From positions 1 to 64,000 of the forward strand of contig JBBQZZ010000001.1 in the NCBI GenBank assembly GCA_038207265.1: a stretch of DNA of 64,000 nt. Reading direction: 5' to 3'. The position numbers and the translations under genes were made by a program. The DNA comes from JACMLD01 sp038207265. Its GTDB lineage: Bacteria; Bacteroidota; Bacteroidia; Chitinophagales; Chitinophagaceae. Position 1 is the stretch's first letter. The number at the start of each line of letters is the position of its first letter. This document shows positions 1 to 8,077 of this stretch, one piece after another. Below the pieces are notes generated by a model. That model searched no databases. It had not been told where the DNA came from and saw only the letters and a program-made list of their open reading frames with translations.

Positions 1-1
1 G

Positions 2-277
2 CTGTACGGCTACGAAATTACCCAATTGGTAAAAGTAAAATCAAACAGTGCAGTATTAATAAAAGAAGGTTCACTTTATCCTGCTTTGCATAAATTAGAA
101 GCAGACGGATTTATAAAATCCGAAGAAGTATATATAGGTAAAAGAGTAAGGAAATATTATAGCCTAACAGCTCCTGGAAAAAAACATACTAAAGCCGCTA
201 TACAGGAATTGCAAAGTTTTATTGAAACAATGCAAAGTTTATTAATTCCAAACCTGCCCAACAATGTACCGGCTTAG
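2..277 (+). CDS. PadR-family transcriptional regulator, 5' end cut by the window edge
   Basis: The reading frame is open from the first base and begins LYGYEITQLVKVKS, the signature of the first helices of the PadR winged-helix domain. The recognition-helix region follows (EGSLYPALHKLEADGFIKS), then a beta-wing with KRVRKYYSLT. About 20 N-terminal residues should lie left of the window; the TTG at base 26 is not a believable start because it falls inside the domain. PadR proteins are dimeric DNA-binding repressors that often control an adjacent membrane protein or transporter. The stop codon overlaps the start of the next gene by 14 nt, so the two are very probably co-transcribed and translationally coupled. 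The effector is unknown. Confidence 0.88.
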   Translation: MYGYEITQLVKVKSNSAVLIKEGSLYPALHKLEADGFIKSEEVYIGKRVRKYYSLTAPGKKHTKAAIQELQSFIETMQSLLIPNLPNNVPA

Positions 278-878
278 CAACAACGAAATAAACATAATAC
301 ATGACAAACTAATGTCAAGCTCTATATTAAACAATGGTATAGAGCCTGAAATACTTGACCATGTTTGTTGCGTGATAGAAGAAACGTGCAAGATTGGGGA
401 AACTACTTTTGAACAGGCGTTAGCTGATGCGATTATATTGGTATGCCACAATGGCATCAGTGAAATAGAAATAGAAAAATCTTTTTTATTAAACCATAAA
501 CTTTTAACAATGAAAAAAGTCGTTTTCTTCAGTGGCTATATTGCCGCTACCTGCATTTCTTTAGGCTTTATGCTTAAAGCCTTTCACTGGGACGGTGGAT
601 GGATTTTTTTGTTAGCAGGTTTTGGCATTTTATTGCTATACTCTTTGCTGTGGTTTTCTCATTCGTTAGCAGGATTTCGCAAAAAACCTGTAAACGAGAA
701 AGTACAAATAGTATCGGGTGCAGGTGCAGGAGCAATAATAGCTATTGGCGGTACTTTTAAATTATTGCATTCTCCATATGCTGATATTCTTACACTGATA
801 GGTGTTGTATTGCTTGTAGCACTTTTCTTTCCTGTCTTTTTTTATAGATCTTATGAAAAATCTGTTGCCGGTAAATAA
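264..878 (+). CDS. Membrane protein partner of the PadR regulator
   Basis: The 204-residue product has a soluble helical N-terminus (about 1-85) with the motif EILDHVCCVIEE, followed by four predicted membrane segments arranged as two hairpins (about 87-135 and 150-198). Each hairpin contains a short motif of one type (LKAFHWDGG and FKLLHSPYA), suggesting an internal duplication. These motifs resemble the FKxxHWPG signature of GldL-type membrane segments, but length and context do not support calling it GldL. The start ATG lies 14 nt inside padR, which implies coupled expression. I infer that it is the regulated target of the PadR protein, perhaps a sensor or envelope-stress component. I do not recognise a specific named family. 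Confidence 0.75.
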   Translation: MYRLSNNEINIIHDKLMSSSILNNGIEPEILDHVCCVIEETCKIGETTFEQALADAIILVCHNGISEIEIEKSFLLNHKLLTMKKVVFFSGYIAATCISLGFMLKAFHWDGGWIFLLAGFGILLLYSLLWFSHSLAGFRKKPVNEKVQIVSGAGAGAIIAIGGTFKLLHSPYADILTLIGVVLLVALFFPVFFYRSYEKSVAGK

Positions 879-1328
879 TTGAGGAGAAGATGTTAGAAGG
901 TTGCTTGTTGATGGAAGTTTTTTTGCTGATGTGTTGTGGAGAAGTTGAGGTGAGTTCGTTCGCTATGATAGGTTGTACGTTGGCATTTTAGCTTTTTGAA
1001 AGGTGGCTTTGTGTTGGCGTTTGTGAGCCTTGCAATGTGCTAAAAATGGCGTTGGGGAGCATGTTAGAGTCATGTGTTTAAATTAGTACGCATTGTTTCA
1101 ACCGTGTGACATACAACGTTCGAGGCATTGTGCAGTTGGGAATTGACCAACTGTCGGTCCGGAACTAAAGCTAAATTTATAATTGATAGTTGATGTTAAG
1201 AATTAATGCTTGGCAGAATTCCGTGCGCTGGATATAAAGTTAGATATGCACTGCCAATGATTGTACTTCCTTCAAGCCCCCATTGCGCAAAACCTTTTGT
1301 TGTGCGATCGTGTTGTCTGTCAAGTTAT
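879..1328. repeat. Non-coding spacer with one family C copy and one diverged family B copy
   Basis: No credible gene lies in this 450-nt spacer. Bases about 975-1066 resemble bases 12170-12247 (family C: shared runs such as TTTGTGAGCCT, AATGTGC and ACGTTGG). Bases about 1111-1320 are a diverged relative of family B (compare 13945-14152, 16065-16356 and 20252-20546), starting ACAACGTTCGAGGC and sharing CCGGAACTA and TTTATAATT with the copy at 13945. The right end has GTTGTCTGTCA at 1312-1322. This is an imperfect inverted match (8 of 11) to TGCCACCCAAC at 2476-2486, on the other side of the following gene. Confidence 0.6.
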
Positions 1329-2426
1329 TTACTCTTTAAAGATTGACTTAAGTTTTTCATCAAGCTCATTTTCATCCTCGCCAAAACGCCCTATTATTAA
1401 GCCTTGTTGGTCAATCAATATTTTTGTAGGGTAAGATGTAACGTTATATTTGGTATCAAGATCGCCAACTAATATCTGGTGCCATGGAAGCCCGTCATTC
1501 TCTATTGCTTTCGCCCATGCTTTTTTTGTGTCATCATCTTTTGCAATTCCGATTATGTCAAAGCCTTTGTCTTTATATTGATAGTAAAGTTCTTTTAAGT
1601 GAGGATTTCCTTTTCTACATGGAACACACCAGCTTCCCCAAAATTCAAGTAATACATGTTTCCCACGAAAAGAGGATAAAGAAAGAAGGTGACCATTTAA
1701 ATCCGTCTTGGTAAAATTTAATGCCGCTGAACCAGGCACAGCAACTGTTCTATTTATAAGTTCCTCAATAATGTTTTTTCCGTACCAACTATTTTTGATA
1801 GGTGTTTTAAATCTGTTATAATAAACCTGTAGTGAGTCAGTCGGAAAACTTCCTTGATTCATTTCTATGACATTCAGCGATAAATAATAAGCAGTTACAA
1901 AAGATTGGGGGTATTTCTTAAAAAAATCAAGGTAGGGTTCTCTGCATTCCTCAAAATAAGGTAGCAGCACCCAGTCTTTCAATTCCTGAAATTGAGTAAT
2001 ATTTCGTACACTAATTGCATTTAGAGTATCTAAAACTATTTTCCAGCGTTCATTTATTTTGCTGAGTTGTTTTTCGATTTTTCTGTACTCGTAATCGCTG
2101 TTGGAACCCAATAGCTCAAATTTTTTAAGTTTGAAGTCTTTCAATAATATCGTCATTGGCGTCGGCTCTATGAATAAATTTATTGTTCCATAATTGTTAC
2201 TTAAAATTGCAAATACCGGATGCAAAATATTTCCTGAGAAATTGAATTTCCTATTTTGTATTTGACAACTATCCAAATTTCCTTTCCCATTAATTTCGTA
2301 GTGCAAATACATTTTCCCACTGAAGGTATCAGAGACGATTTTTCCTTTTATACTGAATGGATGTAGTTTTTGACAAAAAAGTTTTGTGCATGTAAAAGAA
2401 AGAAGAATAAATAATACAAGCCGCAT
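1329..2426 (-). CDS. TlpA-like thioredoxin-fold protein with DUF4369 domain
   Basis: This 365-residue exported protein begins with a signal peptide (MRLVLFILLSFTCTKLFCQ). A DUF4369-like beta domain follows (about 24-110, starting FSIKGKIVSDTFSGKMYLHY). After a helical linker comes a C-terminal thioredoxin/AhpC-TSA domain (about 232-365). The redox site WCVPC lies in the strand-helix context LEFWGSWCVPCRKGNPHL, and the cis-proline loop is SYPTKILID. Proteins of this layout are common in Bacteroidota. They act as periplasmic thiol-disulfide oxidoreductases, usually reductive, in cytochrome maturation or general thiol repair; the partner is unknown. The gene stands alone, with repeat-bearing spacers on both sides. 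Confidence 0.92.
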   Translation of the reverse strand: MRLVLFILLSFTCTKLFCQKLHPFSIKGKIVSDTFSGKMYLHYEINGKGNLDSCQIQNRKFNFSGNILHPVFAILSNNYGTINLFIEPTPMTILLKDFKLKKFELLGSNSDYEYRKIEKQLSKINERWKIVLDTLNAISVRNITQFQELKDWVLLPYFEECREPYLDFFKKYPQSFVTAYYLSLNVIEMNQGSFPTDSLQVYYNRFKTPIKNSWYGKNIIEELINRTVAVPGSAALNFTKTDLNGHLLSLSSFRGKHVLLEFWGSWCVPCRKGNPHLKELYYQYKDKGFDIIGIAKDDDTKKAWAKAIENDGLPWHQILVGDLDTKYNVTSYPTKILIDQQGLIIGRFGEDENELDEKLKSIFKE

Positions 2427-2479
2427 ATTATAATTTATTTATAAGGTAATAATTGTTTTTGTTACAGCTTTAACATGCC

Positions 2480-3012
2480 ACCCAACAGTCTTATTTACGC
2501 AAATTAGTTTACCATGTAAGCCAATACACACAGTCACTTGCGTTTACGCAACAAAATATTACCATTTTCTAAATACTATGAAGTAATCTGAAAATTGTAT
2601 CCGTATAAAAGATTGGCATTTGTTAGCATGATTCGAATACTTTGCAGTCATAAAATAGGTGTAAGGATATGGTTGAAAATGCCAGGGCTGACACAAACAC
2701 AATGTATTTAGATCTATATTATTTGCCTAAAGTATTGCTACAAATTTTATTCATTGTTCAAAAAAGCTATCTCTCACAAGCAAGCGTGTCTTACGATTAT
2801 TTGATCAAAGATTCAATCTAATGTATAATAGTGAGACCTGTTGTGTCTGAATAATTGATGTACTATGCGTAGATATATTTAGATTTTAAATCCATTTATG
2901 CAGGCACAAGTAATTCGAGGGGCAGTTTTTTCTTATCAGTACAAATCCAAAATTGCCCATCGAAACACTTTCGCCAGGTTCTTGATAGTATAACAATCTT
3001 GCGCCATAATGG
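2480..3012. repeat. Family A intergenic element, long copy A1
   Basis: This roughly 530-bp non-coding element fills the spacer between the TlpA-like gene and the lipocalin-like gene. It matches bases 17130-17672 almost throughout, and parts of 12301-12888, 21345-21600, 9221-9472 and 4025-4160. The left 300 bp is the 'TTATTTACGC ... TGCCTAAAG' module. The centre is hairpin 1, with cores GTCTTAC (about 2788) and GTGAGAC (about 2830). The right part is hairpin 2, with arms CACAAGTAATTCGAGGGGCA and TGCCCATCGAAACACTTTCG. It ends in the shared motif AACAATCTTGCGCC. No open reading frame is conserved between copies. Confidence 0.85.
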
Positions 3013-3047
3013 GTGTTTGCTGTTACGGTGAACTGTAATTGTTAAGC

Positions 3048-3488
3048 TCATATTTTCGAATATGTCCATTCTCTTTTGCTCATTGGTGTCTGTACAGAAA
3101 GAATTAATGTAGTGCCATCACCAGAGACAATTCCACTTAATGTCTCCTGTCCCTTAATTGATATTTTAATTTTATTTCCAAACTGGGTCCAGGTACAGGT
3201 GGTGGTGGTTTTTGTGCCTCCGGAAGTTATTGTTTCAACAAGTGTATTGTCTGCATGAAAATCATCAATTGCCTCCACTATGCTCATTTCCATAACACTT
3301 TGCAAATGTCCATGTGATTTTTTAACAGCTTCCGCGGTAAAGTAATTTTTACCCGATACCTGCTTCCATTTACCAACAACAGATTGTGCATCACATTGGG
3401 TAAAGCCTGCAAAGGCAAACGTTATGCAGGTAAAAATGACTAAGGCTTTAAAAGTAAATGCTTCGGGTGCTGATAATGTATTTTTCAT
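3048..3488 (-). CDS. Exported lipocalin-like protein
   Basis: The product has 146 residues with a signal peptide (hydrophobic stretch FKALVIFTCITFAFAGFTQC, cleavage probably near CDAQS). The mature part starts VVGKWKQVSGKNYF, the typical opening of a lipocalin-like domain (GxW motif). It continues as short beta strands ending in REWTYSKI, as expected for a small calycin-type barrel. Ligand and role are not evident. Close family members in Bacteroidota are secreted or periplasmic proteins of unknown function. It is a single-gene unit with family A elements on both sides, its stop lying about 36 bp from the end of copy A1. There is no sign of an operon. Confidence 0.7.
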   Translation of the reverse strand: MKNTLSAPEAFTFKALVIFTCITFAFAGFTQCDAQSVVGKWKQVSGKNYFTAEAVKKSHGHLQSVMEMSIVEAIDDFHADNTLVETITSGGTKTTTTCTWTQFGNKIKISIKGQETLSGIVSGDGTTLILSVQTPMSKREWTYSKI

Positions 3489-3720
3489 TATTTTAGGTTT
3501 AATTGATTAAGCTGTATGCCATCATGATGACGTTGCGATTAACAATAGAATTTTTATTGAATTTTGTTTTGGAAGGCAACAACTAAAAGCTGAACAGGCT
3601 TCCGTCAAACTCGAACTCAGACTCATTAAAGTTACTGCATACTTTTGTTGGTTGCCGTTTTTTATTTTACGAAAATAAACTTTTTAAACATGCTTATTAA
3701 CGTGTTTAGATTAGTTCTCC

Positions 3721-3912
3721 TCACGGGTACAAGCGTGGCCAATGGTTATAAAGACAAAGATATTTTTAAAGTAAGTTAGTTGGCCCGGCTTAGCCTCAAT
3801 TCAGGCACAAGCAATCAACCTTGCAGTAAATTATTACAGCGTTACACATTATAACCCGGTTGAACGCTTGCGTCGGGCTCTTGATCGGTTAACAATCCTG
3901 CGCCTGAGTAGA
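3721..3912. repeat. Family A element, short variant A2
   Basis: This lies in the 767-nt gene-free spacer 3489-4255. It has a hairpin 1 whose core is GGCCAA/TTGGCC instead of GTCTAAC/GTTAGAC: left arm GTACAAGCGTGGCCAA, right arm TTGGCCCGGCTTAGCC. The loop and right arm, from ATAAAGACAAAGATATTTTT to GGCCTC, recur at about 5878-5934. The rest ends with the shared motif AACAATCCTGCGCC. The core change is seen on both arms, so pairing is kept. Confidence 0.7.
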
Positions 3913-4024
3913 GATTTATTTTTTGGTCGATGTTAATAACTGAACGATACGAATCCAAAATGATCTGCCAATACAATCATGGCTTGTACTTAATCACGCG
4001 TATACGCTTCTTACATTTAAAGGA

Positions 4025-4160
4025 ACCTGGCGTAAGAGTATCTTAAGATTATTTGATCAAAGATTCTATCTAATGTATAATAGCAAGACCGGCCGTGCCT
4101 GAATAATAGATATCCCATGCGAAGATATATTTAGATATTAAATCCCTTTATACATTCACA
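4025..4160. repeat. Family A element, partial copy A3
   Basis: This is the middle module of family A (TTATTTGATCAAAGATTCTA, then AATGTATAATAG and AAGACCGGCCGTGCCTG). It closely matches 2790-2900 and 17440-17545 but lacks the left 300 bp and the right-hand hairpin. It lies directly upstream of the SMR/SDR operon, which suggests that its right side was lost or replaced. Nothing else is seen in 3913-4024. Confidence 0.65.
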
Positions 4161-4233
4161 TTCATTGTCGCAGTTCAATAACAGCCCGTTAACAAAAGAA
4201 ACATCTTAATTACGGCTGTTTTTTACTTCATCT

Positions 4234-4241
4234 TACATTTG
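4234..4241 (+). promoter_or_regulatory. Putative Bacteroidota -7 promoter element for the SMR gene
   Basis: TACATTTG matches the Bacteroidota -7 consensus TAnnTTTG and ends 14 nt before the first ATG of the SMR gene. No clear TTG -33 element is seen at the usual spacing. Confidence 0.4.
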
Positions 4242-4255
4242 CATTTAATCAACTA

Positions 4256-4579
4256 ATGATAGGTATGAAATGGATAATACTGGCTGCGGGTATTTTATTT
4301 GAAGTACTTGGCACCATTTGCATGAAATATGCGGAAGGGTTTACTAAACTGGTTCCTTCTGTACTGGTATTTGTTTTTTATGGCATCAGCCTGGTGGCGC
4401 TTGTTTTTGTGCTGGAAAAAATGCAGGTAAGTATTGCTTACGCTATATGGGCCAGTGCCGGCACGGCCCTGATTGCCGTTTTAGGAATTGTTTTTTTTAA
4501 AGAACCTGTATCGCTGGCAAAAATTATTTCACTTGCTTTTATTTTAGTGGGGATACTAGGATTGGAATTGTTTGACTAA
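4256..4579 (+). CDS. Small multidrug resistance (SMR, EmrE-like) exporter
   Basis: This 107-residue protein has four membrane segments. The conserved membrane glutamate lies in the first (LAAGILFEVLGTICMKYAEG), the position of the essential Glu14 of EmrE. Later motifs YAIWASAGTALIAVLG and ILVGILGLELF fit the family, whose usual length is 105-115. SMR proteins are inner-membrane dual-topology homodimers that export quaternary ammonium compounds or guanidinium in exchange for protons; the substrate here is not predictable. The first ATG is at 4256, and ATG 4265 (MKWIILAAG) is an equally good start. The next gene begins 10 nt after its stop, so the two form an operon. Confidence 0.9.
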   Translation: MIGMKWIILAAGILFEVLGTICMKYAEGFTKLVPSVLVFVFYGISLVALVFVLEKMQVSIAYAIWASAGTALIAVLGIVFFKEPVSLAKIISLAFILVGILGLELFD

Positions 4580-4589
4580 TTAAGATAGT

Positions 4590-5753
4590 ATGAATGTTTT
4601 TTTAACCGGCGCTACAGGCTTTGTTGGTGGTGAATTATTGGTTACACTTTCCAAGCGCATTGAAATAAGTAAAATTTATTGTTTTATGCGGGCATCATCC
4701 GTTGATGAAGCATTGGTAAAGATTAAAAACATTTTCAGTCTGCATGATGATGATTATGACCCGGAAAAGATCATTCCTGTTCTTGGTAACCTCCAGGATG
4801 AAGGTCTTGCCCGGTCACTTAAAGAAAATAGGCTGTTGAAGGACATCAACGTAATCATTCATTCAGCCGCCAATACTTCCTTTTCGCGAATTTATAATAC
4901 GCTGGTAGAAGATATCAATATTAGAGGGCTGGAGAAAATATTGATTTGGGCAAAAGACTTAGCAGCGTTGCAAACATTTTTATACATTGGTACTGCTACT
5001 ATCTGTGGTAAAAACATTCGTCACCGGCTTGTTTTCGAGAACGAATCACCAAATATTGCAGCCGATCACCTGGTGAGATATACCTATACCAAAATGCAGG
5101 GCGAATTACTACTTGAAAATTTACTGCCACCCGAAAAAATACTGGTGGTGAGACCTTCTATTATTATGGGCGACAGCCGCAATGTATTACCCCGGTCACC
5201 GATTATCTTATGGGCAGTGGCTACCATTAACCAGTTAAGACTGATTCCAGCCAATGAAGATGCTTTGCTGGATATGATTCCTGTAGATTATGCGGCTGAA
5301 GCCATTGTGGCTTTGTTATTCGTAAAAAGAAACCATCGTGTTTATCATATCACATCGGGTAAAGATGCAGCTACCACCGCTTATAAACTTTCTTTGAGCC
5401 TTTCTGCTTATTTTGATGAGAAGATCCCATTTCAGTTTGTAGATAAAAAAATGATTGAGCAGGTAAAAAGATGGTCAAAAAATCGGCTTGACCCAGGTAG
5501 TAAATTAAATGGGTACCCGTTTTATCTTGCGTACTGGAAACAGGTATTTCCTGATCCAGGTGCGCTGCGAATTTTACTGGCCGGACTGGAACCCTATCTT
5601 GAATTTATGGATCTTGGCCAGGTATTCGATAATACCAGGTTATTGCAAGATGTGCCGGCTATTAAGCAATCGGTGCCGGCAGATATATACATCAACAATT
5701 GTATGGAGTTTATTGCAAATATTGATACACTGGAAGGAGCGTTTGATTCTTGA
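4590..5753 (+). CDS. SDR-superfamily NAD(P)-dependent reductase/epimerase, thioester-reductase-like
   Basis: The 387-residue product opens with a Rossmann dinucleotide-binding motif (MNVFLTGATGFVGGEL; TGxxGxxG). It also has the HSAANTSF motif at about residue 91 and the catalytic pair YxxxK in VRYTYTKMQGE near residue 170. The pattern, including the PVLGNL segment and the VVRPSIIMGD motif, is closest to the extended SDRs of the male-sterility/thioester-reductase group. These reduce acyl thioesters or act as epimerases. The substrate is unknown and no acyl-carrier or adenylation domain is present. It lies 10 nt behind the SMR gene and is probably translated from the same mRNA. Confidence 0.8.
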   Translation: MNVFLTGATGFVGGELLVTLSKRIEISKIYCFMRASSVDEALVKIKNIFSLHDDDYDPEKIIPVLGNLQDEGLARSLKENRLLKDINVIIHSAANTSFSRIYNTLVEDINIRGLEKILIWAKDLAALQTFLYIGTATICGKNIRHRLVFENESPNIAADHLVRYTYTKMQGELLLENLLPPEKILVVRPSIIMGDSRNVLPRSPIILWAVATINQLRLIPANEDALLDMIPVDYAAEAIVALLFVKRNHRVYHITSGKDAATTAYKLSLSLSAYFDEKIPFQFVDKKMIEQVKRWSKNRLDPGSKLNGYPFYLAYWKQVFPDPGALRILLAGLEPYLEFMDLGQVFDNTRLLQDVPAIKQSVPADIYINNCMEFIANIDTLEGAFDS

Positions 5754-5855
5754 TACGATAGTTTATCATGTAAAGATTCCCTGTACCGGCAGGTACCTGC
5801 TATGAAATATAATTGAAGTGGAAGTTCGTAGGGAGACACTGCCTTGATCTTACCT

Positions 5856-6096
5856 TCATTGGCGCAAGGCCAATAGTTATAAAGACAAAGATATTTTTTA
5901 AGTAAGTTAGTTGGCCCGGCTTGGCCTCAATTCAGGCACGGCAGTCAGGCTTGCATTAAGTTATTGCAGCATTGAATCTTGTAACACTTTTGAATGCTGC
6001 ACATGCGAGACGCCAGGTTTTTAATGGTTTGAATATGCTTGCGCCAGATTTGGAACGCCAGGTTCTTTATGGTTTAACAATCTTGCCACAATAGGG
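5856..6096. repeat. Family A element, variant copy A4
   Basis: This sits in the 477-nt gene-free spacer 5754-6230. Hairpin 1 has the left arm TTGGCGCAAGGCCAA and right arm TTGGCCCGGCTTGGCC, the same GGCCAA/TTGGCC core as copy A2. The second half contains two tandem versions of the terminal motif (GCTTGCGCCAG at about 6040 and AACAATCTTGCCAC at about 6077). The following bases, about 6139-6197, share ACATCGCCTG and GGGAAAGAA with about 7624-7682. Confidence 0.65.
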
Positions 6097-6230
6097 AGTT
6101 CCGCTGCTATTAGCCTTTAATTATATCTCACTCATGCAGAAACATCGCCTGTGAACGAATTGATAGCTCCTTGCTTTCACTCGGAAGGGAAAGAATAACG
6201 CCAAGTCCCCAATGTTGGTGGCAGTTTTTA

Positions 6231-6797
6231 CTATTTCAATTCCTTTGTCATTACATTGTCAATGATCACATAATTGCTGCCAATATCAGTCGTTTCAGTT
6301 CCAGAAGTATTAAAACCATATTTCTCGTAGAAGCCGATTGCTTTGTCGTTTTTAAAAAATACTTTTAGCCGAAGTCTCAATAAAAGATTTTGCTTACCTA
6401 TGTCAGCAAACATATTCAACAATTTTGTCCCCATGCCCAATCCCGGTGTCTCGGGAAGAAGATAGATTTTATGAATCATTAATTGTGGCTCGGCTTTATA
6501 ATTTAGCTCAAAAGACGTAAAACCAAGTGGTTTGCTATTACTTTAGGCGATTATAAATTGGTGCCCCTTGTCATTCATCTGACTTTTGAGAGCTGTGTCA
6601 TTATAGATCAACTCCAACATATAGTTTATTTGTTCTGTCGGCATGATCTTACCAAATGTATTAGGCCAGGTCCCATAGGCTATCTTTTGTATTTCTGGAA
6701 TTTCCTCTATACCAATTTTCTTTAGTTCGATGATTGTGGTTAAATTTATTTGATGGCCAGTGCCGCGCTTTTTTTTCCCCAGCCGAGTCTCCGCCAT
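6231..6797 (-). pseudogene. GNAT acetyltransferase interrupted by an in-frame TAA
   Basis: Two open stretches (6797-6543 and 6479-6231) lie in one frame and are separated by a single TAA at 6545-6543 plus 21 further sense codons. Read through, they form one GNAT domain: IPEIQKIAYGTWPNTFG (helix 1), GHQFIIA-stop-SNSKPLGFTSFEL (strands), then the acetyl-CoA loop PETPGLGMGTKLLNM and C-terminal GFYEKYGFNTSG. A one-base change from GAA to TAA would explain it. The apparent ATG at 6797 lies inside a REP palindrome, so the original start codon also seems lost. The gene is probably inactive unless the stop is a sequencing error or is suppressed. Acyl acceptor unknown. Confidence 0.8.
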
Positions 6798-6837
6798 AGC
6801 AATTTAAAATTTTTATTTTGTTACTGCGGGACTCGGC
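6780..6837. repeat. REP-like palindrome, copy 1
   Basis: This 58-nt sequence is identical to 7487-7544. Its ends form an imperfect inverted repeat (GCCGAGTCTCCGC and GCGGGACTCGGC, 12 pairs with one bulged T) around an AT-rich loop. The two copies flank the RAYT transposase in direct orientation, the usual arrangement of REP sequences mobilised by RAYT proteins. Confidence 0.85.
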
Positions 6838-6842
6838 CGCAG

Positions 6843-6920
6843 TCAGGCGCAAGCGAGTCTAACGGATAGGAAAGCCAGGATCATTACAGCTTGAAAATAG
6901 TTAGACCGGCTTGTGCCCGA
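6843..6920. repeat. Family A hairpin 1, minimal copy A5 (attC-like core)
   Basis: The left arm CAGGCGCAAGCGAGTCTAAC and right arm GTTAGACCGGCTTGTGCCCG pair at 16 of 20 positions around a 34-nt loop. The inner heptamers GTCTAAC and GTTAGAC fit the integron-type R''/R' consensus RYYYAAC/GTTRRRY. It lies 3' of the RAYT gene, between it and REP copy 1. Confidence 0.65.
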
Positions 6921-6947
6921 ATAGTCGAAAGTTGCCATATTATTCTA

Positions 6948-7439
6948 CTACAAAATATACGACAAATCAATCAGTCCTTTCTTGCCATAAAAATCCATGG
7001 CACTGCTATATAGCCAGTCTTCCTCATGTTCTACAAACCCAACTTCTACAGGATTGCGATGTATATATTTCAATTTTTGGTAAAACATTTCTGCATTTAG
7101 TATTTCCAAAGGCTTGTTGTGTTGCTGCCAGAATTGCCAATCGTGGTTGTTACTATTCTTTTTACCCGCTCTTTCCATTAACCATATCATCCATTCTCTT
7201 CTGCTCTCTCCTTTGTAATCGGCAATGCATTTTTTTAACTTCGCCGAAGTATGGCTTTTTATATCACGGACAATATCTTCCAACTTGCATTGATTGCTAC
7301 CGATAATTAAATGAATATGGCTGGGCATAATTACCCAGCCATAAATTTCCAGCCCTTTTTGTTGCTGGCAGTATTTCCAGCTATCTACTATTATGTCTTT
7401 GTATTCCTTCCTTATAAAAACATCAACCCAGTAAACCAC
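6948..7439 (-). CDS. REP-associated tyrosine transposase (RAYT, Y1/IS200-like fold)
   Basis: The 163-residue product has the HUH metal-binding pair in VIMPSHIHLII (His41, His43). The catalytic tyrosine lies in FYQKLKYIHRNPVEVG (Tyr125), followed by the family C-terminus DWLYSSAMDFY. RAYTs are single-strand nucleases/transposases that cut and move REP palindromes. The gene is flanked by two identical 58-nt palindromes, which supports this assignment. The annotated start is GTG at 7439, but the same frame is open further 5' and encodes KLYFISYAVVYWVDVF, the expected first strand of the fold. No ATG lies there, so the N-terminus is either started from an unusual codon or truncated by the palindrome. 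Activity is therefore uncertain. Confidence 0.88.
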   Translation of the reverse strand: MVYWVDVFIRKEYKDIIVDSWKYCQQQKGLEIYGWVIMPSHIHLIIGSNQCKLEDIVRDIKSHTSAKLKKCIADYKGESRREWMIWLMERAGKKNSNNHDWQFWQQHNKPLEILNAEMFYQKLKYIHRNPVEVGFVEHEEDWLYSSAMDFYGKKGLIDLSYIL

Positions 7440-7486
7440 CGCATAACTGATAAAATATAATTTACTGCTGTCACCAAATTTCTTTC

Positions 7487-7544
7487 CAGCCGAGTCTCCG
7501 CCATAGCAATTTAAAATTTTTATTTTGTTACTGCGGGACTCGGC
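7487..7544. repeat. REP-like palindrome, copy 2
   Basis: This is identical over 58 nt to 6780-6837 and lies on the 5' side of the RAYT gene, about 50 bp from its GTG start. The open frame of the RAYT gene runs into this palindrome without a stop. Confidence 0.85.
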
Positions 7545-7899
7545 GTCCTTTTGTTTATCATCTTATGTTTTTATTCGACGGCGAGTGCCGCGTTTTTTTC
7601 TTTTTTTTCAAAGTGACTGTTGCGGACACATCGCCTGCGAACTGCGGGGGCTGTGACCGACTCACTCGACCGGGAAGGAAAGAAGTTTTTAGTCATCGGC
7701 CTGACCGCTTTTTAATTCATATTAATCTGCTGTAATACTTTTACCTATGAGTTCCTTGCCAAAATTTATAATTCATATTGAATTAGCTCAATAGTAGAAG
7801 CAGTGTGAATATTCTCCTATACCAAAGCTAAACGGAATTTAAAGTTACTAAACTTCCCAGTATTCAAATAGTAGCGATTTTGGTTGTACTACAGCAAAG
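7545..7899. other. Gene-free spacer with scattered repeat fragments
   Basis: No credible gene is seen. Bases about 7572-7598 (GAGTGCCGCGTTTTTTT) resemble 6761-6780 beside REP copy 1. Bases about 7624-7682 (ACATCGCCTGCGAACTG, GGGAAGGAAAGAA) resemble 6139-6197. These look like further relics of the repeat-rich spacers. Confidence 0.4.
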
Positions 7900-8068
7900 C
7901 AGGCACTATGCGTAGTTATATTTAGATATTAAATCCCTCTATGCAGGCACAAGTGGTTAGAAGGGGAGTTATTTCTTGTCAGTGAAAATCAAAAATCGCC
8001 CATCGAAATCCCGCACATGCAGGACGCTAGGTTCTTGAAATTTTATAACCTTGCGCCTGAGTAGGGGA
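7900..8068. repeat. Family A element, right half (copy A6)
   Basis: This contains the ACTATGCGTAGTTATATTTA segment, the CAGGCACAAGTGGTTAGAAG arm, its opposite arm ATCGCCCATCGAAATCCC, and the terminal motif AACCTTGCGCCTGAGTAGGG. It ends about 10 bp from the stop of the serine hydrolase gene, the same position relative to a minus-strand gene as copies A1 and A9. Confidence 0.75.
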
Positions 8069-8077
8069 GACTGAATT

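Noticed and set aside
6911..7306. 131-codon plus-strand frame opposite the RAYT gene
   Set aside because: It is a shadow of the transposase gene, which carries the HUH and tyrosine motifs on the minus strand.
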